Source of the DNA: Stictocephala bisonia
Lineage: Eukaryota > Arthropoda > Insecta > Hemiptera > Membracidae
DNA: 64,000 nucleotides
Reading direction: 5' to 3'
Assembly (NCBI GenBank): GCA_035578905.1
Contig: JAQJVL010000083.1
Span: 1,324,361 to 1,388,360, forward strand
A program made the translations under genes and the position numbers. The notes below the pieces were generated by a model, which did no database searches, was not told where the DNA came from, and worked only from the letters and a program-made list of their open reading frames with translations. Shown in pieces: positions 1 to 12,600 of this stretch (positions within the stretch are counted from its first letter, which is position 1; each line of letters opens with the position of its first letter).

Positions 1-545
1 GGATAACCGTAAAAAAGTCGATTTGCCAAGAATCAATGGTGTTGGCTGGCAGTGGTAATAACTAATTGAGTGCAAGAGACAAGGACCAGAAGTTTGACAT
101 GTGTTCAACTCAATGTTATGTATGTACTTTCTGTGGCCAATCAACTCAGTTCCAATAACTCAGTGCTCATACTTTTAGAATTAAAATGAGTGTTTTGAGG
201 GAAACAACTAATTTCCACATATTAACTAATTAATTGTGTTACTTTCATAAACAATCAAACACTGATTTTATAAACACTGATTAGTTCAGCTCCTAATTAT
301 TCCGTTTTCGATTATTTTATCCATTAAAAATACAATATACAGTACATTTTTTTATAAAATTAAAACAGAGGAGTAATATAATGGATTGGAGAGAGTAACA
401 TATCTCCACTTACTTTAAAGTGGTTTAGTTTTATATTTGAGCTTTAACTTTTCTAACAGATAGGTAATAACTTAACAGTAAGTTAATTTATTATTTTATT
501 TGCAAAATTTAAATTATATAAAATAAATAATCATTCAGCACTTAC
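1..545 (-). other. Intron downstream of the SH3 exon (partial)
   Basis: AT-rich sequence that begins with the GTAAGTG donor at 545-539. No exon, RNA or repeat was recognised. Confidence 0.7.
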
Positions 546-648
546 GTGGCAGAATCATCAATCAAAGGTTCAGTGTAGGCAAGAGGGAACCAACCACTGC
601 ACTGCGTACGGAGGTTCTCCCCAAACTGCCATCCTTTATTACGGTCAC
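546..648 (-). CDS. IRSp53: IRSp53 exon: C-terminal half of SH3
   Basis: This 103-nt exon has acceptor GTCTTGAAG and an excellent donor AC|GTAAGTG. With the incoming G it reads GDRNKGWQFGENLRTQCSG then WFPLAYTEPLIDDSA. The SH3 landmark residues are present: Trp in GWQFGE, GWFP and Tyr in PLAY, compared with human DGWHYGE and GWFPFSYT. Outgoing phase 2 continues beyond the left edge. Confidence 0.95.
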
Positions 649-3600
649 CTTCAAGACATAAGAAACAAACTCTTTATATCATCCTCTGTCATAAATCAAC
701 AACACTACATAATAAAGATTAGTACGTACAAAGCAACAACAAACAATAATAACAAAATAAGAAAATCCTTATAGTAAATCTAGTGTCACGCCTGTCCGTA
801 TAAAACTTTGCTAGCTCAGGGAGAAGGGGGGGGGGGTTTCTTCTAAGAGACAGGCCAAGTATAAGGGAAAAAAGTTTTGAGTAGTTATCACTCAAATAAA
901 TGTTTCCAAGTTCATCAATAGTAGCCAGGGATTAGGGCGCCACCTTGTTGATGTAAGAATGGCAGGACTCCAACAAGGAAACTTTCCTGCAGGTGTAAGC
1001 TGTACTTATGACTTTGTAAAAGTTCCGTCCTAGCACTACAATATGAACTGTGTAAATAAATATTTCTTCCTGTGGTTAGGCAGGAGTTACCACTGAACGT
1101 GGGTGGGCGCGTGGGTGGGTCAATACCACTGTACGTGTATGGGTAGGCGGGTGGGTCTATACCACTGTACGTGTATGAGTGGGCGGGTGGGTCAATAACA
1201 CTGTAAAAGGCATTCGAACCATTAATTAATCGTTAATTTTAATTGTTTGGTTTTCACTTTGTCACCTACTATTGTAGATGTTATGGATATATTAAATAGT
1301 GTTTCTTCATAAAAGTCAGATGGTTTCATCTCTGTGTTTTCACTTGTTTTTTTTTTTTTTTCTGAAAGTTTCTGAAAGAAAATTTAAAGATTTCTTACGT
1401 ATTTGGTAAACTGTTAAAACAAAAAGAAAACTGTTAAACTAAACACAACTACCTTAAAACAAAACAAAAAAATACTTATCCTCGTCACAAAATTTAAAAA
1501 CACAACAAGTTAGTGTAAATTGAAAAACTGAACTGTTTTATTTCCAAAACATAAGTTATTGTTGAACAGAAAACAAATTTTAGAAACATACATATGAATA
1601 AATTAAGTTAAATAAATAACAGCTGATCATCTGTTTACAAATCGATCGTTCACACATAACAACTTTTTACATTTAAAGTCTTGACTGTAAGATAATTTTA
1701 TGTGTAGCATAAAACTGAAATGTCACACTAGTCATATTATGTTTTTACTAAATAGTGATAAACTTTCAAATAAGACTGCATCTATAAACAAACTGTTATG
1801 TAACTGATTCATTACATTAACTGGTGAATTTGAACTCAGATTTGTGGGAGTGTAGAGGAGGGACAGCAACAAACAAATTCCTAGAGTTATGCAGAGGTAT
1901 ATTAAATTATATTTTTGATAACAAAGTGATGGGAGTCTAGAGTCTCAAGTAATATTTTAAATGCACATGCAACTGATAGCATATTTATCTTCTATAATAC
2001 CAATTTTTAACAGCATAATAAACTTGTTTTGAGCAATACTCATTTTATACCTATCTAAGTACATCCTTATATTTACTTCAAACAGTGTGCAGCACCCAAG
2101 TGAAGAATCACAGTATTATTGCTGAGTGTTGCGAGTCTTCATCAAATGGCACTGTGATTAGATATAATGTAATATAGACTACGATCAATGTTATAGTCTC
2201 AAATACAAGTACAGTAGAACCTCTTTATCTAGCAAGTTTTGGACTTGACGCTTTTCGGATTAAAGAAAATTCTGGACTATGGAGGTCATTTATAAAAATA
2301 CAGGAGGTGTATAAAAAATAACATAATTTGTACAAAAAAAACTTTACTGTATGTATTTATTATTTAAACATGGGTTATTTAAACAATATAAATCAATATA
2401 TAAGTACAGGATAAATATTAAAATGTATTTTAAGGTACAGTACATGATGAAATAAATTTGAATACAGTATGAAATACAGTACAGTACTATAGCATTTGTG
2501 TTTTTTAGCAACAGCACTGATAGATGGCTGGAAAAAAGATATAATATCTACTTGCTTCTTACAACTATATTTTTTATTAGCTGTCGAGTTGCTCACTATA
2601 CAATGTTCATTGTGAAGGAAATTCTGTAATTTGTGTCTATTGCCGTTGATGCTGAATTATAGACAATTCTGGACTATTGAATGCCGGATTAAGGAGGTTA
2701 TACTGAATTGCAGAATCTAGATAAGTGCCACAGCATCTATATTGAGTGTATCAGATCGATTGTCACCGATCTAATGTTGAGAGTTGTAGTATCTATGACA
2801 AGTATCAAAGTAATTAGAACAAATGTCACAGAATTTTGGTTCAGTATCAAAGTCATATTTTGCTGAGTCTAGGATAAGTGCTAAAGTTTCTAGATTGAGT
2901 ATAGCAGATTCAGATCTGATTTCATAGAATCAATATCGAGAATTGTAGTAGGGTATGTATGACAAGTTATCAGAGTGATTAGATTGAGTGTCAGAGGCGT
3001 TTCGGTTCAGCGTCATAGTCTCAAAGTCAAGTGTTTTAGTATATATGCCAAGTGTTGCAGTCTACTTAAGTGCTACAGGGACTTGATTGAGTACAGTAGA
3101 CTTAGATTAAGTTTCCTACAGTCAAGATTGAAAATTGTACCATCTATGACAAATATAAAAGTGATTAGATTGAATGCCACATTGTTTAAGTACCACAGTA
3201 TCGATACATGCCACAGTATCGAATACATCTGTTGCAGTGTCTAAGTCAAGTGTTGCTAAGTCTGGCTAAAGGCCACAGAGTCTAGAATGAGTGCAACAGA
3301 CTTTGAGACTTAGACAGCGTTTCATATTCTTTACGTCTAGTGCCACATTATTAAGGACACCTGTTGCAGTATCTAAGTCAAGTGTTGCAGAGTGCCACAG
3401 AGTCTAGAGTGAGTGCAGCAGACTTGGTTCGAACATCACATTGTTTAAGTATAGTTCCCCAGTATCAATGACACCTGCTGCAGTATCTAAGTCAGTGTTG
3501 TAGAGTCTAGAGAGAGTTCAGCAGACTTACATAGAGATTAATCGAGTTTGGGGTCGTACTCTTACAAGTATTACATTGATTAGATCGAAAATCACAGTGT

Positions 3601-6600
3601 TTAGGTCCAGTGTCAAAAGTTGAATGTTGCAATATCTAGATGTCTACGTCCCTTCATCAAAGTCATAACTATAAAGTTGAGAAAACCAGTGTCCAAATTG
3701 AGTTTCAAAGACTAAGTTTATATGCTGCAATGCTAAGAATCAAAGCGCTTTAATTTCGCTAACTAAGTAGCTGTCTCATATTGTTTCTAGCAATTTTGTA
3801 CTGTGACAAAACCTAGAATATTCATTGCACATGTCATTTATTCATTATACTTACCAATAAACGGTTTTAATATTGTTTTACTGAATTATGACATTGGAAG
3901 TGTCCAATAGTTTGGGATAATCTATGATTTTGACAAATTTGATCAACACCCGCACGATCTTATTGATTAACTCTTTGTATTGTGTAAGAGAATAGTTAAT
4001 TGAATATAATTTCTGGTTCTATGTTCCTTAGAACCACATATACCTGGAAATCGTACCAAGGAATCCGTGCTCTATTGTCAGGTTATTAATACTATTATCA
4101 AACTATCACAAGCAAGTTTTTTGCTGTTGAGGTCAACAATTGGCGTCATACGTTTTTCACTCCTGGCGAGTGAGATGACTTTTGCAACAATGATTTTTAG
4201 AGGGATTCAGTGGTGAGCTGTGGCCTAACAACATCATTGGAGTTATACTCCGAGGAGAGGAGGAATAGGTTCGGGTGGCATATAACACTCGAGTCCTACA
4301 CCACCAGGATTACTATTGGTGAGTGTAAAGGTATGCTCTTTCATATGCAATAGAACATTAACACATTTGCACAGGAAGTAAAATAATACAAGGATCATTT
4401 TAAAATTGTTATGCGTTTTGGTAAAACTAAGAAAAAAACCTATAACTCGGGGCTTTATATTTATAAATTAAGAAGCCATTTAAAACAAGGAGTCGCTTCA
4501 GTGAGGAAAAGAGTCCCTATACTCAAAAGGCTGAACCTGAACTGGTTTATGAGACATTTATAAAATGATATTCATGAATCAGCCATTTTTAATCAAAACC
4601 GACCAAGAGAGTAGACTTATATTTTAAAAATAGTTTAATGCCATTTACCCATGAGAGCTATGATATCCCCTTCCAAGAAACTGAGTTGGTTCTCGCCACT
4701 GGATAAGTACGCATACATTGCACGTGCCAAGGGGTTCTCCCATCCTGATTCTCCGACCGCCATGGACTTGGGTCTTGGAGATGGGCTGTGGCTGTTTTCT
4801 GGTGCCAGCGAGTGGGTACTTGCTGTCAAGTTAAAGTCAGATTTGGCCCTGCAACAGTTTTATAATGTAAAAATAAGTGAAACATGTAAAAAATTATCAA
4901 ACTCTTCAGAACTCATTTTTATTATAAAATAAAATTGTTCACTTATTATTTCAAAAATAACAATTCAGGAATTGTTTTTATTTGAATTTTATTTTTATGG
5001 CTCTAATCCAACTGTTCTGTATAAATAGTGCTTAAATGAGATTCTAATTTCATTAGCAATATAGCAAAGACCCCTTAATACATAGTGCAGATATTTTAAC
5101 TCTTCTGTATCACCATGCCCCAGTTATATGGTAATTGAGTTTGTAATACCTAGTTAGGGAATGGTGCTGCATTGTGGGGCTGGAGATGTCATTAATAGCT
5201 CGAACATCAAGACATGAGGCATCCATGGACTTGGTCTTGCGCAACTGGGAGCTGAGGGACATGCGGTCGTCTTCAATGCGTGGTGAGTTCATGGTGTCCT
5301 CATCAGACCAGAAACTCACTTGCTGCAGACACAATCCAAATGATAGAAGACTCAAGTTAGAATAAATTTAGAATACTTAAAAATTAACAAAATATTTTAT
5401 TGCATACAAAAATCTATAACTTATTTAGTAATTTTGAATTATAAAATATTTGGAATTTTAAAAATATATCCAGCGTTCAGAAGAAAGGGTCATCAGATCT
5501 GGTGATGTGGATATTTTAAATTAAAATCAAGATCACCAAACAAATTGAAAAAGTTTAAATGCTATACAAGAGGCTTCAAGTTCTATGCTTTTATCATATA
5601 TTATTTTTATTGTTCAAAATATTTTTTCTTCCATACATAATTTGTCTGAAAGTAAAATGATAAAACTAAACTTACCCTGAGGCGTGAAGCAAACATGGTC
5701 TCAACAGCTTCTGGCAAATACTCCCTAGTCTTAGCCACTTCACCCCAGTTTTCCAGGTGTGCTTGATAGATGTTCATTCCAGTAGTGTGATAGGCCAGGT
5801 AGTGTTTAGCAAGGGAACATTGGCGTTCCAGTACAAACCCATACCGTCGGCGCTCCTGAGTCATCGCCTGCAGAAATATTCATATATCAGTTTCTTATGT
5901 CTTCAAAACAGAACATTCAAACACTAGTGCCATTCAGAATCATAATCTACATTAGAATAGTTTCTAAAGTAAAAAATTTAACTATTGCCAACCATGAAAC
6001 TCGTTTTAATTTATTTAAAACGATGAATGCATTGTGGTGAAAATACCATGTTAATGAATGAATGAATGAAAACACCAATAATTTACTAAGGCACCAATTA
6101 AGACCTTACATAAACCTTTCTTATATTTAATCCAAAAAAAGATAAGAAATTAAATCTAAGAAATAAGCATTTCTGGAAAACTACAGGGATAAAATAAAAA
6201 AAGCAAAAAAAAAACAAACATTCATACCATAAATAAGATTACTTACTGTACAACATTGACTGTTTCAAGAAATTCAAATAATAATAAAATACTGTATCAA
6301 GAATTACAATGAGTAAACAAACTAAAACGAAAGCGGAAAAAACATTCATAACAGTATTTAACAACAGTTAGTTGTTCTTAAATGGAATAAAAAAAAGAAA
6401 AAAAAAAACGCTAACCTGCTACAATGAATCAATCTTCAGTGGAAGAAGGGACTTTTTAGTCCCAACTTCACCTGATTAAATAAAGACGCTTTTCATTTCA
6501 TTTCAATCAGAAATCTTTATTTACATTTTGCATATTGTGTATATGAAAAGTGTTACAGTAATTTTAACAATATTAAAACGTTACAAAACAACATAATTAA

Positions 6601-9600
6601 GTAAACACTATTAAAGTAATTTTAAAGTTAATAAAGTACTATATGGCATCAATATTTTTTAATGAATTTTACCGAATTCGGAGATAGAATACAAAGGTAA
6701 ATTATTCATAATCTGCAAGATTGGCTTTAAATGGTTTTTATTCCACTGATTTGAACTAATTTTGCTAGAAGTTTTTGTAGTTCCTATGTAGTTTGGACTT
6801 TTACAAATTGTTAACTATGATAGGCCAATGCAATTTTGCCTCCACTTCTAGTATTTTTTCTGTGATAATCCAGATACAGTGCAATTTCATTATTTTAGCT
6901 TTTACGGGTATTACAGTCTATAACCAACGATTAAAGATAATAAACGGACAATTGGCAGATCATTTATATAGCACGAACCACAATTCAATATTAATGAAAC
7001 CAACATATAACAAGTGACCTTGCATTCAGACAACTCTTTATAAAGACTGTGTATACATCGCATGGGTGCATGCACACAGCCCAAGGCTAAGTGAACATAA
7101 GAGGAGTGGGAGGGGGTTGTATACATACATACAGAAGGATTGTTTTGTCAAGGGCAGTGTGAATTTACGTGAGGTGGATTAGTAAAGATAGGAGGTAAAC
7201 TGTTAAATTAGCGGTTTTTTTCAAAGCTGGTCTTTTATCTCAGTTACCGTATGTATAAGAGAAATGGTCCTTATCGGTTGAAGGTTTATTCACTCAAAAT
7301 TTACAGTAAGCAATTTTTAGTTGATGACATTTTAAAATAACTATTAGGTGATTATTGTATGTATCTTATGTGTCACAAAATGGTAGAATCCATATCAGAG
7401 AGTTATAAGAATTAGAAGAACCTTTCTGTGTTAAAGGCAGGAAAATGTTTTGTAGAATACGTTGATTTAAAAATATTTTGTGTTGGTGAGTCCAACCAAA
7501 CAATGCAACAAGCAACACTAAAAAATGGTGCTGAACTACTCATTTCTGCCGGAATGCTATAGAACGGGTTGGTGACTCAGACCAACCTTCCCTTAAAGTA
7601 GCAAACTTCACCCTGTCATAAACCTCTGTGTGCACCGAACGGCAACATCGCACTCGTTTTGTGGGAGAACCCGATCCATCCCCGGCGCGTTTCCCTGCGT
7701 ACCAGCCCCTCGCGCGGGAAAAAAAACGTTTAACAAATATAAATTCATCACAAATCACTATTAAATCATATTCTGTAGACACTATATTTTTCGTTCATAC
7801 AATCAATTGATAGTCAAAACACTGTTTTGAGCGGGAATTTTAAACCCAAGATAACAAAGTTAACAAAGGTTTACAAAATTTACAAGAACATAAAAAATAA
7901 TAACGTTAAAATTATGAAACTCTACAAAAGTGTTTGTTAGTAACCTTCATACAAGCTACAAGCTGATACGTTTAATATATATTTTGTAATAATTGCCTTA
8001 AGTTGAGATTTCCAAAAAGATTGTGAAAAATGCCGATATTTTCCACTTTTTCCGTCTTATAAATTATAAAAAGCTACGTAAAAAATCGAAACTTCGTAGT
8101 ATAAAAATTGACAATATTTCCTTTAATTTGATAGGTCTTTCGTTAAAATCGAACGGACCGTTTCGGAGATATGGTATCGTGAACTCGAGTATCCATAATT
8201 TCTGCATGGACAGTAGTTGCATGTGAGGTTTGTCACACATCAATAATGTACAAATGTAAAGTTGAGATTTTATAAGAAAATAGCTTTGATATGAGTACTA
8301 GTTTTAAATCTGTCTCTAACGTCAACGTGCCTTGCATGAGTATTTAACAAAAATTTAACTTACATTGAACTCATTTTCAAATGTTCATGTGAAGTATCAT
8401 GACTTGAAACATGCTACTCGAATGCCACATGTAAAAAACTACTTTTAACAAAAAATTATTTATAGATAGAAATAGAATTTTGGTTAACTGACTACAGAAA
8501 ATAATTACTTTGTTAGTAGTTTTATATGAAGATTATTAATGTATTTATTTCTAATTTTTACATTCAGTCTATACAAGTTTTATTTGTGAAGCAAAGTCTG
8601 CTCTCTTGCCAAAGGAATAGGAAAGCAATATACGTTTTGTTTCTGTTTCTCCACATTCCACAGATGGCAGAGGTGATTAACCAGGATCAGTATATTGACA
8701 ATGTTTACATAATGTCTAACAAATTGCAATTAGCATATTATTATCTTAGAAGGAATTACAAATAGTTAATCGAAGGAATGTCAATGCTAATACCCCCAAA
8801 TGTTGCCTTATTTTAAGTAATTTGTATGACTATTAAAAAAAAAATCACATAGCATTAAAAGAATGAAATCGACTTCTTTTTTATCAGAAAGAAATACATT
8901 AAAAATATTTATAATGGGCTAAAAATTAATAAAATTAATACATTTTATAAAAATAACGTTATTTATAAACAATTTATAAAATATTTTACAAAAAGTTTAT
9001 AGGTCATTTATGTATATGTAAAATTACAATACTAGAAGAAAACTGAGATACACAAGTTGTGCATAATTTAGTGCTCAACAAAAAAATCATTATATTGTCT
9101 AATATTTACACAAAATTAGATAAGAAATAATAACTATATAATATGTTGCCTAGCAACAAATATGACAATCAGCTCGTTCAAGTATATCTCGAGTGTTACT
9201 CGAACGACAAGGATCACCTATACATGTATGGGTGGTGTAATTACTGATTTCAAAACTATTATTTTAAGAAAAATTTCTTTGAAATATTATAATAATAACT
9301 TAAGAAAATATACCTTAATTTGAGCCATTAATATATTGGATTTTACCTTTTACATAAGTTACATCAGACTAATAAATAATCGCTTATCAAACAAGAGCCA
9401 TACACGTACAGTAGTGATGGCCCTCCCACTCACACATACACGTACAGACAATACATATAGGTACGTACTGTATAAACAATGGGTACGAGAAAAATGGGCA
9501 TCACCCAAACAAACACGTGAAGTGATAATGAGTCATCCGCCCACCCTAACACGTGCAGTGTTAATGATCCACCCACCCACCCAATTACGTGCAGTGATAA

Positions 9601-12600
9601 TAAGCCACCCACCCACCCAAAAAGTCATACTGACCCATCTGCCCACCAAACACGTGCAATGATAATGACCCACCCACCCACCCACTCAAACACGTGCAGT
9701 GATAATGAACTACCCGCCCACCAAAGATGTGCAGTCATAATGATCCACCCATCCAAACACCTGCAGTGATAATGAGCCACCCACCCACCCGTACATGAGC
9801 AGTCTTAATGACCCACCCAAACCACCCACACCCGTGCAGTGATAATGAGACACCCACTCATACAAGTGCAGTCATACTGAGGCACCCACCCACCCATACA
9901 CGTGCAGTCATAATGTACATATATACAAATAACAATAATAACTAGTTAAATAATACACAAACACTAAAAGTCGCATAAAAGCACAACAACAAACATAAAC
10001 AACTACCGGCTTGGCAATGGCGAACGGGACTCGTTCACATGGCGTGTTAGACGAAGTAAACAAACGAAATCAACAAGCCTCTGTGCCACGTAGGAAATTT
10101 TTAGAGAAAATTCAAAGACACATAAACAAACACTGGTTCACAGTTTTTCAAATGGTATGTACTTGAAATGGCTTTGATGTTTTATTTTGACTGTAAGCAG
10201 CTGTAATCAAGCGCACGCACATTGCCTAAAATTGAGGCGGTAACATTTTACGAATGAACCGACCACCTCAATTTGAGGCGAATAACATTCCTTGGGTTTA
10301 TACTATACTTAGCATAAGTATAATACAAGACTGTATATAAAAATTTTGATGAGTGATTTCATTCCTTTGTAAATGACTCTGGTCTGAGGATCTGGCTGTG
10401 ATTTATTGAAATAATTTACCATATTTAATACACTATTTAGTATTTTATTCTCTTAAAATTGAGTTCTGAGATTTTTTTATTGTTTGTAATTACATTGTCA
10501 ATTTTTGTATAGATATAGTAACTTTTGTAAGGAAAGTATAATAAGTGCTCTTGCAAAAAAAATTTTTTTATTTCTTTTAGATTTCTCTTGAAATATAAAT
10601 CGGCTGTGTTCAGTGTTCCAAGTATAATCAAATGATTTTCAAATTAATTAAGATGATACATTATTTTTTAATAAATTGTACCAAATGTGATTAGACTATC
10701 TACAACTTTTTAGTGCTCATAGTTATGTATATGGAATAATAAATTACAACAGTTTAAAACAGCTTTTTATTATATAATTAATTAGACTTACAATCCAACA
10801 AACTACAGATATTCTGTCTATATTTAGTTGTTGTGGTTAAAGAACCGTCTAACGCAGGGTAAGTGGATATTGAGCCTAAGACAGTTTATAGCGACATGTA
10901 TCAGCTTCCCCTAATCTTGCGATAATAGGGGATCTGCAATGCAGTGTGTCAATGCCCTCTCTTTAACATAATGGTGTCCCTCCACAGATTATTACTTTAT
11001 TGAATAACAATAATATTTTTAATGTTTCAGCAAGTATAATCTATTTATTAGAATCACATAGAAGTTCTTCATTTACACAGAGAAAATCCTGTTATTATTG
11101 GTGGAAATATCACCACATTAACAGGTTAGTCAAAATACTTTTATAGATAATGTATGTAATTTAAAATTAAGTTCTCGGTCACATTTGTTTGTTCATTTTT
11201 GTTTCAAATCACAATTTAATTTTCTACTTCTTTTGCAATACTTTTACATAATTAATCTGTCTTTCTTTGAATGGTTGTATATTTTATTAATCAGCAACAA
11301 TAATTTTCTATTCCAAAGGTAGCCTAAACTATATTTTATTCTTTAATTTGTATAACTATTAAGGATTTTACCTTTTTAAAAGTCAAAATTCTTGTTTGAC
11401 TTTTTTTTATAATGGAACTAACAAATCTAAATTTATATTTAAACTTTATAATTTAATTTACTGATATTTTAATCTACATCTATAAATATTTTTTAACCTT
11501 CTTTAATTTTCACAGTTTAGGAATAATTTTTATTTTATTCGTTATACTTTCTAATTGTATATTGGAATTGTGTTGAAAGGTTTTGGTACATGTCCAGTTG
11601 AACAAATGTCTGAAAAATGATTATGTATTTACTTTAAATATTTATTTTACGAAATGTAAATATAGTTCAGTTTGAATTGCTAACTAAAAAAGAAGTACAT
11701 ACTTATCACCCATGCCTCTTTCAGCTTCTTTCCCTTGAAATTTGAAGAATTCCTTATATACCATTTTATACAATACAAATAAACGTCACATGACAAAAAC
11801 ATATTACGATATAATGACAAAATGTACACTACAACAAGCACGAGTGATGATGTCCCACCCTCACATCTTACAAACATACCTCTAACCATGGTCCACCCTT
11901 TCATCTTACAAACACACCTCTAACCATGGTACACCCTCACATCTTACAAACACACCTCTAACCATGGTACAGCCTCACATCTTACAAACACACCGCTAAC
12001 CATTGTCCATCCTCCCATCTTATTGTATGCATAATTCATGGAAGCCTTTGCTCTCACCCAAGAATACACACATGGAAAGTTCTCTTACACTACAACTGTC
12101 GATAGATAGAGGATGTAGATTATCTAAGATGTACGGCCATACATGCATGGATCAATACCTCCTTTACATGTTTGGGTGGGTTGGTCATCTTTACTCTTTT
12201 TCTATGAGTAGGTGGGAAGGTCATTACTACCATCATTATTTGAATAAGTGGGTGAGTCATTACCACCCTACTATTATGAGTGGGTGGGTGGGTCATCACT
12301 ACCCTTACATGTACATTATTATTGATAATGTCCCAATATATATGTATAAAACATGTTATGGCATAGGAAACTAAATAAATGATATTGTCTTTGTGTGTTT
12401 CCTTTGTTATTATACTTACCCATTCTGCTTTTCATTTATACTTACCCATTCCGCTTTTTATTTACTATTTATAATATTTAGAACATATAACTACAAATGC
12501 CTCTATTGATAAAACTTCAAAATCAGAATTTTGTTTGATAATGAATTTAACAATACAAACAGTGGGATAGAATGCAAATCAGATGACAATTATTTATTGA

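Larger units (their letters stand above)
2080..3745. repeat. Decayed higher-order tandem array
   Basis: About 1.6 kb made of diverged ~20-bp blocks of the types AGTGTTGCAGTATCTAAGTC and GTGATTAGATTGAGTGTCA. A larger unit recurs: a GTAGTATCTATGACAAGT-like block followed by GTGATTAGATTGA appears near 2786, 2947, 3137 and 3553, so the higher period is irregular (about 160-200 bp). Open frames in it, for example at 2975-3244, are not genes. Confidence 0.7.
649..4648 (-). other. IRSp53: 4.0-kb intron splitting the SH3 domain
   Basis: The intron interrupts the SH3 after the first base of the Gly in ALMG. It holds an 11-G run at 826-836, a GGGTGGG minisatellite, a T15 run near 1347-1361 and a decayed tandem array with a pogo-like insertion. 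I saw nothing else at 1370-2080 or 3750-4640. Confidence 0.85.

Noticed and set aside
12003..12374. 123-codon plus-strand frame
   Set aside because: It runs through the 38-bp and GGGTGGG repeats; the Trp-Val-Gly-His pattern is the repeat read in frame.
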